Positions 28,355 to 37,402 of a stretch of 64,000 nt of DNA are shown piece by piece. The DNA is from an uncultured Collinsella sp. Its GTDB lineage: Bacteria > Actinomycetota > Coriobacteriia > Coriobacteriales > Coriobacteriaceae. Made by a program: the position numbers and the translations under genes. Position 1 is the first letter of the stretch, and the number at the start of each line of letters is the position of its first letter. Below the pieces are notes generated by a model that made no database searches, was not told where the DNA came from, and was given only the letters and a program-made list of their open reading frames with translations. The DNA lies in the NCBI GenBank assembly GCA_902464565.1, contig CABQJV010000009.1, positions 1 to 64,000 of the forward strand, given 5' to 3'.

Positions 28355-28921
28355 CTATTTGAGCTTGCGGGTCTTGGGCTTAAAGCGCATACCCGTCTGG
28401 CGTCCGCCACGTGCGGAGAATCCATAGCCGGACTGCGGCACGACGCCGGACATCAAAAACGGAATGGCAACCAGACCCGTCAGGATCGAGGACGGCAGCG
28501 CATGGCCGAAGATCGCCACGACAAAGCTCGTCTCCAAACCCATAAACAGCAAGATGATGCTGTAGATCACATTAATGACGAGCGCAAAGGCGCCCACGGT
28601 GACGCCGCGCGCACTCGGGGTACCGCCCGTCTGACCGACGGCACTGTGCACCAGGGCAAAAGAACCCACGGTCAGCAGGAGCGACATAACGCCCACCGGC
28701 ACGGCAGCGGACAGGTCATAAAACAAGCCGCTGCAAAAACCGCACACGACGGCACGGGTCGGGTCGCCCGAGAACACGCTTAGGCACACCAGGATAATCA
28801 TGAAGTTGACGCGACCTCCCGCAATGGAGATCTGCGGTGCCAGGCCTGCCTGCAGCAGCACACACACAATGGCGGCGATTACAAACGTGCGGGAGCTCAT
28901 CCCCTGCTCGTGTAGATCCAT
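28355..28921 (-). CDS. mreD: Rod shape-determining protein MreD
   Basis: A 188-residue, largely hydrophobic protein with about five membrane helices. MreD sequences are poorly conserved, so the call rests on position (mreC-mreD-mrdA), size, topology and segments such as RVNFMIILVCLSVFSGDPTR and GFCSGLFYDLSAAVPVGVMS. ATG at 28921 is favoured by spacing from the GGGGG SD; an ATG two codons upstream sits too close to it. The C-terminus is basic and cytoplasmic. Confidence 0.87.
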   Translation of the reverse strand: MDLHEQGMSSRTFVIAAIVCVLLQAGLAPQISIAGGRVNFMIILVCLSVFSGDPTRAVVCGFCSGLFYDLSAAVPVGVMSLLLTVGSFALVHSAVGQTGGTPSARGVTVGAFALVINVIYSIILLFMGLETSFVVAIFGHALPSSILTGLVAIPFLMSGVVPQSGYGFSARGGRQTGMRFKPKTRKLK

Positions 28922-28932
28922 GGACATGCCCC

Positions 28933-29931
28933 CTATTCGCTCGAGCCAGAATCGGTCGTCTCGGACGTGTCGGAACTGTCATCCGAGCTCTCGTCCTTCG
29001 TCTTGGTCGCAGCATCGCGCGACGTTCCCTGCGGCGTGCTGTTGGCCGTGCTCACGTCCTCATCCGAGGCCGACTGTTCGTCGGTCAGCGAGGTGATGAC
29101 CAGCACTTCCTCGTTGTTCTCGGCCGTGGTCTGAGCGCGCACCACAATGGTGTAGTACACGTCGTTTGCCGATTTCTCAACCGACGAGACGGTGCCAAGC
29201 GGAAGGCCCTTGGGGAACACGCCACCGATGCCAGAGGTCACGATGATATCGCCAACCTTAACATCGGAGTCGACGCTCACGTACTCAAGACGCAGCGTGC
29301 CGTCAGCCTGACCCTGCAGCATACCCTGGGCGCGCGTGTCCTGCACCATGGCGGACACGCCCGAGTTCTCGTCGCCAATCAGGCGCACGGTAGAGGTCTT
29401 GGCCGATACCTCGATAATCTGGCCGATAACACCGGCAGAACTCGTCACGGGCATGTTGATGGTAAGGCCGTCGGCAGAGCCCTTGTCGATGGTAACGGTC
29501 GAGGTCCAGGCATCGCCGGAGGCACCAACGATACGAGCTGCGGTCGATTTGAGGTTGTAGGTCGATTGCAGCCCGACCAGGCCCTCCAGGCGCTCGGCAG
29601 TCTTTTGAGCCTCGGAGAGCTCGGCGACCTTAGAGGTCAGTTCCTCGTTTTGTTTTTTGAGCTCGTCGAGCGTGTCCTGCGACGCCGTAAGGTTAGAGAA
29701 CACGTTGCCGATCGCATTGAAGGGAGCCGCCACAGCCGAACCCACAAAGCGCACCGGCGAGGTAATCGTCGTTACGCCCGAACGCACGGCATGAATCGGT
29801 CCTGCCTCGCCCTCGCGGATGTAAAACGTGAGCAGCAACACCGAAATCAGGCTGAAAACAATCAACGGGCGCACACCCGTTGATTGTCGCTTGGTATTCA
29901 GATTTGTGGAGAAACCCGAAGATCGTGCCAA
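28933..29931 (-). CDS. mreC: Rod shape-determining protein MreC
   Basis: A 332-residue periplasmic scaffold of the elongasome. It has one N-terminal membrane segment (about residues 20-38), a predicted coiled coil (LDELKKQNEELTSKVAELSE) and the beta-domain with LVGLQSTYNLKSTAARIVGA and TGMPV-like INMPVTSSAGVIGQIIEV. A ~55-residue low-complexity Ser/Asp/Thr tail follows. The start is TTG at 29931 with AGGTGG seven bases upstream. Confidence 0.94.
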   Translation of the reverse strand: MARSSGFSTNLNTKRQSTGVRPLIVFSLISVLLLTFYIREGEAGPIHAVRSGVTTITSPVRFVGSAVAAPFNAIGNVFSNLTASQDTLDELKKQNEELTSKVAELSEAQKTAERLEGLVGLQSTYNLKSTAARIVGASGDAWTSTVTIDKGSADGLTINMPVTSSAGVIGQIIEVSAKTSTVRLIGDENSGVSAMVQDTRAQGMLQGQADGTLRLEYVSVDSDVKVGDIIVTSGIGGVFPKGLPLGTVSSVEKSANDVYYTIVVRAQTTAENNEEVLVITSLTDEQSASDEDVSTANSTPQGTSRDAATKTKDESSDDSSDTSETTDSGSSE

Positions 29932-29952
29932 ATGGAATCCACCTTTTGGAAA

Positions 29953-30996
29953 TTAAGCATTGGTCTGGACGAAGCCGCCATCAAACGCATTGGCCTCGAG
30001 CACGCGGGCGCAGCCGTTAACGACGTTATCGAGCGCCGTAGGACTGACGTTGACCGAAACGCCGGTCTCATCGCGCAGGCGCACGTCGAGACCGCGCAGC
30101 AGCGCGCCGCCACCGGTCAGCAAAATGCCGTAGTACATAAGGTCAGAGGCAAGATCGGGCGGCGTGGCATCGAGGGCGTCCTTAACGGCCTTGGCCATCT
30201 CGTCGAGCGGCTTGTTGAGCGCGCGACGAATCTCCTCGCTCTCGATGCGCACGGTCTTGGGCAGACCGGTAATCACGTCGCGGCCGTTGACCTCGACGTC
30301 GAGCTCGTCCTTGAGCGGCACGGCGGAGCCGACCTTGATCTTGATGTCCTCTGCCGTACGCTCGCCGATGGCCAGGTTATAGGCGTCACGAACGTGCGTG
30401 AGGATGGCCTGATCGAACTCGTCGCCGGCAATACGGATGGACTGCGAGACAACGATGCCGCCCATAGCGATAACAGCAACCTCGGTGGTACCGCCACCGA
30501 TGTCGATGACCATGGAGCCGGTGGGTTCCTCGACGGGCAGGTCGGCGCCGATAGCGGCGGCCATGGGCTCCTCGATCAAGTAGGCCTGGCGGGCACCGGC
30601 CTGGATCGTGGCCTCAAAGACAGCTCGCTTCTCGACCGACGTGACGCCGGAGGGAACGCAGACGACAACGCGCGGACGTGGAGTCCACGGATAGCGCTTC
30701 TCGGACGCCTTGTCGATAAAGTAGCGAAGCATGGCCTCGGTAACGTCGAAGTCGGCGATGACGCCGTCCTTCAGGGGACGAACGGCCACGATGTTGCCGG
30801 GCGTACGGCCGAGCATGCGCTTTGCCTCAATACCGACCGCCAGGATGCGCTCGTCGTTCTTGTCGATAGCGACAACAGAGGGCTCGCGAATGACGATGCC
30901 CTTGCCGCGCACGGAGACAAGCGTATTTGCGGTGCCGAGGTCGATGGCAAGATCGCCCGCATAGCTACCGAAGAACATATCCATCAAAGAAAACAA
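29953..30996 (-). CDS. mreB: Rod shape-determining protein MreB
   Basis: A 347-residue bacterial actin directing lateral wall synthesis. Actin-fold nucleotide motifs are AIDLGTANTLVSVRGKGIV (phosphate 1), VIDIGGGTTEVAVIAMGGIV (phosphate 2) and LLTGGGALLRGLDVRL (adenosine). TTG at 30996 has AGGAG four or five bases upstream; an ATG four codons later is the alternative. It starts mreB-mreC-mreD-mrdA-rodA. A rod-shaped or elongating cell is implied. Confidence 0.96.
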   Translation of the reverse strand: MFSLMDMFFGSYAGDLAIDLGTANTLVSVRGKGIVIREPSVVAIDKNDERILAVGIEAKRMLGRTPGNIVAVRPLKDGVIADFDVTEAMLRYFIDKASEKRYPWTPRPRVVVCVPSGVTSVEKRAVFEATIQAGARQAYLIEEPMAAAIGADLPVEEPTGSMVIDIGGGTTEVAVIAMGGIVVSQSIRIAGDEFDQAILTHVRDAYNLAIGERTAEDIKIKVGSAVPLKDELDVEVNGRDVITGLPKTVRIESEEIRRALNKPLDEMAKAVKDALDATPPDLASDLMYYGILLTGGGALLRGLDVRLRDETGVSVNVSPTALDNVVNGCARVLEANAFDGGFVQTNA

Positions 30997-31056
30997 CGCA
31001 ACTCCTGATGTGTTGGATGATTGCTGGAAAACTACTAGCTCATCATACTAGCGCAA

Positions 31057-31089
31057 GCCCGGCACCTCACTTGCGGTGAAGCGCCGGGC
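31057..31089 (-). terminator. Hairpin after the TPR protein gene
   Basis: GCCCGGC (31057-31063) pairs with 31083-31089, with an inner complementary stretch. It lies 23 bases past the TPR gene stop and before the mreB promoter region. The T-tract is poor, so strength is uncertain. Confidence 0.6.
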
Positions 31090-31111
31090 AAAGCTAAATC
31101 CCATAAGGTCA

Positions 31112-32416
31112 CTACTGGTTGTCAGCAGCCGAGAAATCCATATCGAGCGAGGAAACGGCCCAGCCGATATGGTTATCGGAGCGTACGAATTTGACGGTGT
31201 ACTCCTGCTCGCCGCCCTTGGACAGCGATGCCTTCACCTTGGCGGTCGTCTCGGTCATGGACTGATCCATGCCCTCGACGGACACGGTGGCACCCTGCGG
31301 AATCGAGGAGATGATCATCGACTTGGCGTCCTCGGACAGGCTCGAGGCCAGGCAAGACTCGGCCTTTGCGGTGTCACCGTCGCCGACAGCCTGGAACAGA
31401 TCGGTAACGACAGACTCCTGGGACGGGAAGCCAAAGCCGCGCGTGTAGGCAAAGCCCAGACCGCCCGCAGCAATCAAAATGAGCAGAAGCAGCACGATGA
31501 AGACTTTGAGACCCGTGTGGCGATGACGACGACGGACCTTGGCCTGCTTACGATCCTGACGGTCCTGCTGAACCATCTCGGACTCGGACAGCGTAAAGAA
31601 GCCGGTGTCCGAGGGATCGGGCATGAACTGACCGGTCGCGCCCGTAGGATCGAGCGGATCGACGGCGGGAGCGTCCATCGCGGGCGCCGGAGCCGTGGCC
31701 ATAGCCGTCTGGGCAGACAGCGCGGCAAGCGAATCGTGCACGCGGGCAAGCTCATCGGCCTGCTCGGAGGTGAGCTGGTAGATGCCATCGGCAGTAGCGG
31801 CGTTAAAGGCGTCGAGTGCGTCGGAGGGGCGGCCGGCGGCAGAAAGCGCCTGACCCATGCCGGCGTTGAGCGCACGCGTGTCGTCGCGGGGGCCGGCAAA
31901 GTCGATAGCCGTGCGGTAGGTCTCCACGGCATCCGCCGGACGGCCGAGCTTAATGAAGCAACGACCGAGCTCGCCGAGTGCGGCGGCAGGAGCCGGATTG
32001 GCGCCGTCGATGGCAGCCTGACGGAAGGCAGTACCCGCGTTGGCATAGTCGCCCGACTGGAACAGCGCGTTACCCAGGCCCAGATAGGCCTTGAACGGCG
32101 TGGCATAGGAAGCGTCCTGCGTAGCAGCAGAGAACGCCTGGGCGGCCGTCGTGTAGTCGCCCACGGCGGCGAGCGCCTTGCCGCGGTTGGTGAGCAGTGC
32201 GCCGCGCTTGCCATAGGTGCCGTCGTTGAGGGCGGCGGCGTAGGCCTCGGCAGCCTCGGCATACATGCCCAGGTGCATCAAGGCGTTGCCACGAAGGTGA
32301 TCGGCCTCGCCCATAATCTCATCGGGAGTCTTTGCCGCCCCAAGCATCTGGGCTGCAGCGGAAAAATCACCCGCGCGGTAAGCGGCGCGGCCCTGTTGGA
32401 TCAGCTGGCTATTCAA
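31112..32416 (-). CDS. Tetratricopeptide-repeat protein with C-terminal membrane anchor and extracytoplasmic domain
   Basis: A 434-residue protein of unknown function. Residues 1-~230 hold about six TPR-like helix pairs (for example GDFSAAAQMLGAAK, GMYAEAAEAYAAALNDG, GDYTTAAQAFSAATQD, GDYANAGTAFRQAAIDG, GRPADAVETYRTAIDF, GRPSDALDAFNAATADG). A polar linker leads to a basic patch and one membrane helix (~300-325, VFIVLLLLILIAAGGLGFAY). An extracytoplasmic domain of ~100 residues resembling a small NTF2/DUF4878-type fold follows. It starts 11 bases after the cyclophilin gene and is probably cotranscribed with it. Confidence 0.8.
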   Translation of the reverse strand: MNSQLIQQGRAAYRAGDFSAAAQMLGAAKTPDEIMGEADHLRGNALMHLGMYAEAAEAYAAALNDGTYGKRGALLTNRGKALAAVGDYTTAAQAFSAATQDASYATPFKAYLGLGNALFQSGDYANAGTAFRQAAIDGANPAPAAALGELGRCFIKLGRPADAVETYRTAIDFAGPRDDTRALNAGMGQALSAAGRPSDALDAFNAATADGIYQLTSEQADELARVHDSLAALSAQTAMATAPAPAMDAPAVDPLDPTGATGQFMPDPSDTGFFTLSESEMVQQDRQDRKQAKVRRRHRHTGLKVFIVLLLLILIAAGGLGFAYTRGFGFPSQESVVTDLFQAVGDGDTAKAESCLASSLSEDAKSMIISSIPQGATVSVEGMDQSMTETTAKVKASLSKGGEQEYTVKFVRSDNHIGWAVSSLDMDFSAADNQ

Positions 32417-32427
32417 GGAAGTCCCCT

Positions 32428-32970
32428 TTACTCGTGAACGATCTCGACATGAACGATCTCGTCGCCGGCACGCAGCTGCGAAATCACATCGAGACCCTCG
32501 ACCGTGGTACCAAAGACGGTGTACCCGGAATCGAGGTTATGCTGGGCGCCCAAGCAGAAGTAGAACTGCGAACCCGCGGAATCGGGGTCCATGGAGCGTG
32601 CCATGGCAAGGGCACCATCGACATGGCTGTTGCGCGGATTGGTGGCAAACTCGCCCTTGATGCAGTAGCCGGGGCCACCGGTACCGGGCATGCCATCGGG
32701 GCCCTCAAGACCGGCAGCGACGTCGGCGCCGGACATATCGCGGGTATTGGGGTCGCCGCCCTGAATGACAAAGCCGGGCACATAGCGATGGAATTTAAGG
32801 CCATCATAGAAACCCATCGTGGAAAGCTCGCAGAAGTTCGCGACATGAATGGGAGCGCCCTCACCGTCAAACTTGACCTTGATGGTACCCTTCGACGTCT
32901 CGATAACGGCGCACTCGTCGCCGGCAAGCTGATACTCGGGCGTGTAGAGCTCTTTCTTAAAACCAAACAT
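32428..32970 (-). CDS. Cyclophilin-type peptidyl-prolyl cis-trans isomerase
   Basis: A 180-residue cyclophilin with no signal peptide, so probably cytoplasmic. The fold is recognisable from IETSKGTIKVKFDGEGAPIH, FYDGLKFHRYVPGFVIQGGD and AMARSMDPDSAGSQFYFCLG. The catalytic arginine falls in FHRYVPGFVIQGG. GAGGAAGGA precedes the ATG. It begins a two-gene unit with the TPR protein. Confidence 0.94.
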   Translation of the reverse strand: MFGFKKELYTPEYQLAGDECAVIETSKGTIKVKFDGEGAPIHVANFCELSTMGFYDGLKFHRYVPGFVIQGGDPNTRDMSGADVAAGLEGPDGMPGTGGPGYCIKGEFATNPRNSHVDGALAMARSMDPDSAGSQFYFCLGAQHNLDSGYTVFGTTVEGLDVISQLRAGDEIVHVEIVHE

Positions 32971-33009
32971 GTGGTTCCTTCCTCGTGCGTTTAAAGCATA
33001 TTTGTACGA

Positions 33010-33039
33010 ATTGTAGCAATAAGCATGCGCTTACATCAA
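33010..33039 (-). promoter_or_regulatory. Promoter of the cyclophilin-TPR unit
   Basis: Minus-strand TTGATG (33034-33039), 18-base spacer, TACAAT (33010-33015). Predicted start near 33003, about 30 bases before the gene. Confidence 0.6.
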
Positions 33040-33077
33040 TTGCGCACGTAGGTTATGCCGACTATGGCGAACTAATT

Positions 33078-34220
33078 TTAGGAACGCTGCTGCGGCTTCC
33101 AGGAGCCCACGTTGGCGTCGTACTGATTCAGCGCGCTGTTGCCGCCCTGTGCGATGGGCGCCAGGATCTCGCTTTGGTGGGAACTCATCGACTCGCCATC
33201 GGGAATGGCCAGCGAGATATCCCAGCTCTGGCAGATCACGTCGACGCGCTCATACATCCACTCGGCAAGCTGCTTTAAGTGGGCGATGTCATCCGCATAG
33301 ACCGTATCGTCCTGATACTTAAGGTTGTTAAGCTCATCTTGCGTCTTTTTGATCTGGTCGCGCAGGGCGTAGGCACTCTGCGACAGCTCCTGACGGGTAG
33401 ACAGCGGCGTTCGGAGATAACCGTTGTTAAAGGAATCGATGACCTCGCCGATCTGGTCCTCGTCACCGTAGGACACGATGGTCTGATACAGACCGTCGAG
33501 CCTGGTATAGAGCTGATCATCGGTGAGCACGGTTTCTTCCTGGACCACCTCGGCAGAATCGTCTTGCTTGGTATCGTCCTCAGTCGCCTCGCCTTTTTGG
33601 CGCGTAGGGAAGGTCGTCTGCGCGGCCTGACCAAACTGGTCATAGAAGCCAGGCATGACACCCATGGGATCGGCCGTCACGAACCAATAGGCACCGCCGC
33701 AAACGACGGCAAGGACCGCGATGACGATGAGCGGCTTGGGAATATGACGCTTGTGCTTGTGATAGGCGTCCTCGTCGGGATGCACCTTGCGCTTGGGTTT
33801 TTGAGCATCGTCATGCAGGGAAACCGGCGTGGGAATATCGACCTTGGGGATACCGAAATCCTTATCGAAAGCCGGCAGCACGCAGGTCTCGTTAGGATCG
33901 GCGGCGTCCGAAAGCACCGCAGCGGCAGAGGCCGGCGCATGAGGCACCTCGGTATCGATCTGCTCTTGCGTTAGGCGCGGAAAGCCTGCCGTGCGGCCCG
34001 CTGCCAGGTCGGATGCGGCCGCGTCCTCGGAGAGGATACCCGGAGCGGGGCGTCCGCATTTGGGGCACGTACGATCATGCGGAGAAAGACGGGCACCGCA
34101 GCCCTCACAGAACACGAACTCGGTGTGCTCGGGACCATCGCCCGGACCCACATAGGCGTTGCAGTAGGGGCAGAACGAGGCGCCGTCCTCGATAGTCTTA
34201 AGGCAATGCGGGCAGATCAC
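33078..34220 (-). CDS. Zinc-ribbon membrane protein of unknown function
   Basis: A 380-residue protein. Two zinc ribbons at the N-terminus (CPHC...CPYC and CEGC...CPKC, residues ~3-57) are followed by a ~100-residue disordered acidic linker. One membrane helix follows (about 160-180, PLIVIAVLAVVCGGAYWFV), then an extracytoplasmic helical domain of ~190 residues (DDQLYTRLDGLYQTIVSYGD, YADDIAHLKQLAEWMYERVD). The start GTG at 34220 is preferred, since GAGG lies five bases upstream and the first ribbon begins at once. No function can be assigned. Confidence 0.78.
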   Translation of the reverse strand: MICPHCLKTIEDGASFCPYCNAYVGPGDGPEHTEFVFCEGCGARLSPHDRTCPKCGRPAPGILSEDAAASDLAAGRTAGFPRLTQEQIDTEVPHAPASAAAVLSDAADPNETCVLPAFDKDFGIPKVDIPTPVSLHDDAQKPKRKVHPDEDAYHKHKRHIPKPLIVIAVLAVVCGGAYWFVTADPMGVMPGFYDQFGQAAQTTFPTRQKGEATEDDTKQDDSAEVVQEETVLTDDQLYTRLDGLYQTIVSYGDEDQIGEVIDSFNNGYLRTPLSTRQELSQSAYALRDQIKKTQDELNNLKYQDDTVYADDIAHLKQLAEWMYERVDVICQSWDISLAIPDGESMSSHQSEILAPIAQGGNSALNQYDANVGSWKPQQRS

Positions 34221-34323
34221 GGCATCCTCTTTTCGAAGCAATTCAAACAATCGAGGTTAGAGCATAACATCGCCACGGCCCCACAGGAACAAGGCACCAA
34301 TTCAACATCGCCAGGGCGCGTAG

Positions 34324-37047
34324 TTACTTCTTCTTTTTGCTTGGCATCGAGACTTTGATGCCTAGGGCGGACTTGGTCACGCGAGAGCGCTTGGCTCCGG
34401 CACTCTTCTTTTTCTTGGGCTGGGCCTGGGCCACGCCCTCGAGTGCACGGGCCTCGGCCTCGCGAGCGGTGCGATCTTCGCGGCGCTGCGCCATGTCGGC
34501 GGCGACGCGCTTGGCAAAACGCTCGGCCGTCGAACCCGTCGAGCTCACCTTGCCGCCACCGCGACCCAGGTGAACGCGCACACCACGCCCAAAACCAGTT
34601 GCGGCATGACGACGACGCGGCTTGAGCGAATCCATCATCGTGGCGAGCTTAAAGAACACCGAGCAGGTAAAGATCACGATGACAGCCAAGATAACCATCT
34701 GGCCTATCGACAGGTTGGCAATAGAGAGCAGCTCCGGGAATCCGATAACGCCCACCAGGATGCCGGCGACTACAAACACAAAGAGCACCACACGTAAGGG
34801 CGTGAGAGGCTGCGAGATGCGCCAGATCAGGCTGACGCTCGCCGCGCAGGACGTAAGCAGGCACATCGTAGACAGCGTGAGCTGGCTAAAGCCAAACACG
34901 CGCGCCACAAAGATATCGAGCGCCGCAGCCATAATGACTGCAATCGACGCCGGCAGCGCACGCTTGAGTACGTTCGTCAAAAACGCACCCTTCACGCGAG
35001 CATTGTTGGGCTCCAGGCCCAACACAAAGCCCGGCGCGCCGATGCAGAAGAAGTTGATGAGTGTCATCTGGATGGGCTCGAAGGGGTACGGCGGCAGCGC
35101 GATGCACAGCGCCGCCAGGCCCATCGAGAACAGCGTCTTGGTCAGGAACAGCGACGCCGAGCGCTGCAGGTTGTTGATGGAGCGACGGCCCTCGGCCACC
35201 ACGGCGGGCATCGAGGCAAAATCGTTGTCGACGAGTACGATCTCGGCCACGTTGCACGCGGCATCGGAGCCGGCTGCCATGGCCACGGAGCAGTCGGCCT
35301 CCTTGAGCGCCAGCACGTCGTTGACGCCGTCGCCCGTCATGGCCACGGTGTGCTCGCGGCGCTTGAGCGCCTGCACGAGCTCGCGCTTCTGCTGCGGGGT
35401 CACACGGCCAAAGACATGGTAGCGGTCCACTGCGGCATCGAGCTTGGCCGGCGTATCGAGCGTCGTGGCGTCCACATAAGCGTCCGCCCCCGGCACGCCC
35501 ACCACGCGCGCGATCGACGACACCGTACGCGGGTCGTCGCCACTGATCACGTTGAGGGTCACGCCCTGCTCGTTAAAGTAGCCGATGGTCTCGGCCGCCG
35601 AGGTACGAATCTCGTCGCGGATGGTCACAAAGCCCACGGGCTCGGCCTCGCCCACCATATCGCCATCGGGCGTAAAGCCGTCCACGCGCGCCACCACGAG
35701 CACGCGGCAAGTATCGGCAAGCTCGGCGACACGGTTCTCGACCTGGGCAAACACACGATCGGAGAGCACAAACTGCGCGGCGCCCATCACATAGGAGCCC
35801 TGCACAAACGACGCGCCGCTCCACTTTTTGGAGGACGAGAACGGAATGACCGACAGCGGCTCAGACACCTCGACCGGGCGGTCGGCGTAATAGTTGAGCA
35901 GCGCCTGGCAGGTCTCGTTGGCATCGGCCGAAGTCGCACGCGCGACGTTAGCCAGCGCAAAATCGAGCACCGTGGTATCGACGGGAACGACTGCCTCGTC
36001 CGAGCCGGCGCCTAGGCTCACGCCCTCAACCGGCAGCGGATACGTGCCCTCGACCTCCATACGGCCCGACGTGATGGTGCCCGTCTTGTCCAGGCACAGC
36101 ACGTCGACGCGAGCGAGCGTCTCGATGCAGTAGAGCTGCTGTGCCAGCACCTTGCGGCGGGCCAAGCGCACCGTGGCGATGGCGAGCACCGACGAGGTCA
36201 GCAGCACCAGGCCTTGCGGGATCATGCCCAGCAGGGCGCCCACCGTAGACAGCAGCGCCGACGAAGGCACATGACCAGCCAACAGCTCGGAGAAGCACCA
36301 CGAAAGCGCGCTATCGCCCGGGGTACCCGCGGCATCCCACAGCTCGCTCACACTCGAGGCAAACAACGCCAAACCGAGCGGGATCATGATGATGCTCGCA
36401 AAGCGCACGATGGCATTAAGCGCATTCATGATCTCGGAATTGACCTTTTTGACGTACTTGGCCTCGTTATTAATTTTGGCCACGTAGTTGTCGGCGCCGA
36501 CATGGATCACGCGGGCGCGCAGCAGGCCCGAGTCGATAAAGCTGCCGCTCATGAGCTCGGAGCCTGGCTGTTTCTTGATGAGGTCGCTCTCGCCCGTCAG
36601 CAGGCTCTCGTTGACGAGCGCCTCGCCCGACACTACCACGGCGTCGGCGGGAATCTGGTCACCGCGCCCCAGGCGAATGATGTCGTCGAGCACGATCTGG
36701 TCCAGGTCGAGCTCCACCTCCGCGCCGTCGCGCACTGCGATGGCCTTCTTAGAGGTGAGCAGCGTAAGCTTGTCGACCATCCGCTTGGAACGCATGGACT
36801 GAATGACGCCAATTGCCGTGTTCAAGAACACCACGAACAGGAACGTCAGGTTTTTAAACGAACCGGTCAGCAACACCAAAATCGCCAAGACCACGTTGAT
36901 CAAGTTAAACAGCGTGCAGAGGTTCTCGATGATGAGCTCTTTGACGGACTTGGTCTTGAGCTCCATGTTGCGGTTGATCTTACCGGCGGCGATGCGCTCC
37001 TCGACCTCGGCGGTCGAGAGTCCGCGCTCGATATCCGTTGCTGTCAT
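34324..37047 (-). CDS. P-type cation-transporting ATPase
   Basis: A ~907-residue HAD-family P-type ATPase. Visible are the phosphorylation motif CLDKTGTITSG, the actuator motif LLTGESDLIKK, the hinge MTGDGVNDVLALKEADCSVAM, and about ten membrane segments. The ion-site helix 4 reads GMIPQGLVLLTS, where the common PEGL of Ca2+ pumps has Gln. General similarity is to the CtpE-like Ca2+ group, but ion specificity is not established. The last ~120 residues are a basic tail ending KKKK. The start is uncertain (37047, 37059 or 37062). The frame runs on upstream through an antisense tRNA, which is not coding. Confidence 0.87.
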   Translation of the reverse strand: MTATDIERGLSTAEVEERIAAGKINRNMELKTKSVKELIIENLCTLFNLINVVLAILVLLTGSFKNLTFLFVVFLNTAIGVIQSMRSKRMVDKLTLLTSKKAIAVRDGAEVELDLDQIVLDDIIRLGRGDQIPADAVVVSGEALVNESLLTGESDLIKKQPGSELMSGSFIDSGLLRARVIHVGADNYVAKINNEAKYVKKVNSEIMNALNAIVRFASIIMIPLGLALFASSVSELWDAAGTPGDSALSWCFSELLAGHVPSSALLSTVGALLGMIPQGLVLLTSSVLAIATVRLARRKVLAQQLYCIETLARVDVLCLDKTGTITSGRMEVEGTYPLPVEGVSLGAGSDEAVVPVDTTVLDFALANVARATSADANETCQALLNYYADRPVEVSEPLSVIPFSSSKKWSGASFVQGSYVMGAAQFVLSDRVFAQVENRVAELADTCRVLVVARVDGFTPDGDMVGEAEPVGFVTIRDEIRTSAAETIGYFNEQGVTLNVISGDDPRTVSSIARVVGVPGADAYVDATTLDTPAKLDAAVDRYHVFGRVTPQQKRELVQALKRREHTVAMTGDGVNDVLALKEADCSVAMAAGSDAACNVAEIVLVDNDFASMPAVVAEGRRSINNLQRSASLFLTKTLFSMGLAALCIALPPYPFEPIQMTLINFFCIGAPGFVLGLEPNNARVKGAFLTNVLKRALPASIAVIMAAALDIFVARVFGFSQLTLSTMCLLTSCAASVSLIWRISQPLTPLRVVLFVFVVAGILVGVIGFPELLSIANLSIGQMVILAVIVIFTCSVFFKLATMMDSLKPRRRHAATGFGRGVRVHLGRGGGKVSSTGSTAERFAKRVAADMAQRREDRTAREAEARALEGVAQAQPKKKKSAGAKRSRVTKSALGIKVSMPSKKKK

Positions 37048-37077
37048 ACCACGTCCCATCATGTCGCGTCGGTATAA

Positions 37078-37111
37078 GAAAACCGCCCGGACCATGCGAG
37101 GTTCGGACGGT
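37078..37111 (-). terminator. Terminator after tRNA-Arg(CCG)
   Basis: A 12-bp stem with one wobble and one mismatch (37082-37093 with 37100-37111) is followed by TTTTC on the minus strand, 12 bases past the tRNA 3' end. Confidence 0.75.
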
Positions 37112-37122
37112 CTTACGTTCGA

Positions 37123-37199
37123 TGGTGCCCCATGTTGGATTCGAACCAACGGCCTTCTGCTCCGGAGGCAGACGCTCTAATCCCCTGAGCTAATAGGGC
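37123..37199 (-). tRNA. tRNA-Arg (anticodon CCG)
   Basis: A 77-base cloverleaf. The acceptor stem GCCCTAT pairs with ATGGGGC, the D-arm is TTAGCTCAGGGGATTAGAG, the anticodon loop is CTCCGGA giving anticodon CCG, the T-arm contains GGTTCGAATCC, and CCA is encoded. It reads CGG codons. A minus-strand TATAAT at 37211-37216 lies just upstream of the 5' end. Confidence 0.96.
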
Positions 37200-37210
37200 G
37201 AACGGTTGGC

Positions 37211-37216
37211 ATTATA
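37211..37216 (-). promoter_or_regulatory. -10 element of tRNA-Arg(CCG)
   Basis: TATAAT on the minus strand, 12 bases from the mature tRNA 5' end. No clear -35 was found. Confidence 0.55.
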
Positions 37217-37319
37217 CCCAAGTGCGCCACGGGCTAACAAAATAATAGAAAAAGCTTTGCAATTACGTGGGAGACGCGTCGCGACAGCGCGCTTTAGGCG
37301 GCAAAAGCAAGTCAGATAG

Positions 37320-37344
37320 TATAAACTCTCATGCACCATATAAT
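37320..37344 (+). promoter_or_regulatory. Tandem -10 elements upstream of aroF
   Basis: TATAAA (37320-37325) and TATAAT (37339-37344) lie before the aromatic operon. The first would place the leader hairpin at 37345-37365 inside the transcript. The second would start transcription within the hairpin and bypass it. Neither has a good -35. Confidence 0.5.
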
Positions 37345-37369
37345 ACGGCTCGCGATGCGGGCCGTTTTT
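37345..37369 (+). terminator. Terminator-like hairpin in the aroF leader (possible attenuator)
   Basis: A 9-bp stem with one G-T wobble (37345-37353 with 37357-37365, loop GAT) runs into five T residues. The divergent upstream gene is on the other strand, so this has no gene to terminate and lies in the aroF leader, 34 bases before the start codon. Confidence 0.65.
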
Positions 37370-37402
37370 GCAAGGGCTATCCATCGAGGTGAGAGGCACA
37401 CC

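Noticed and set aside
37050..37149. Upstream extension of the P-type ATPase reading frame
   Set aside because: It runs through the antisense of a terminator and into tRNA-Arg(CCG); the homologous protein begins near 37047.
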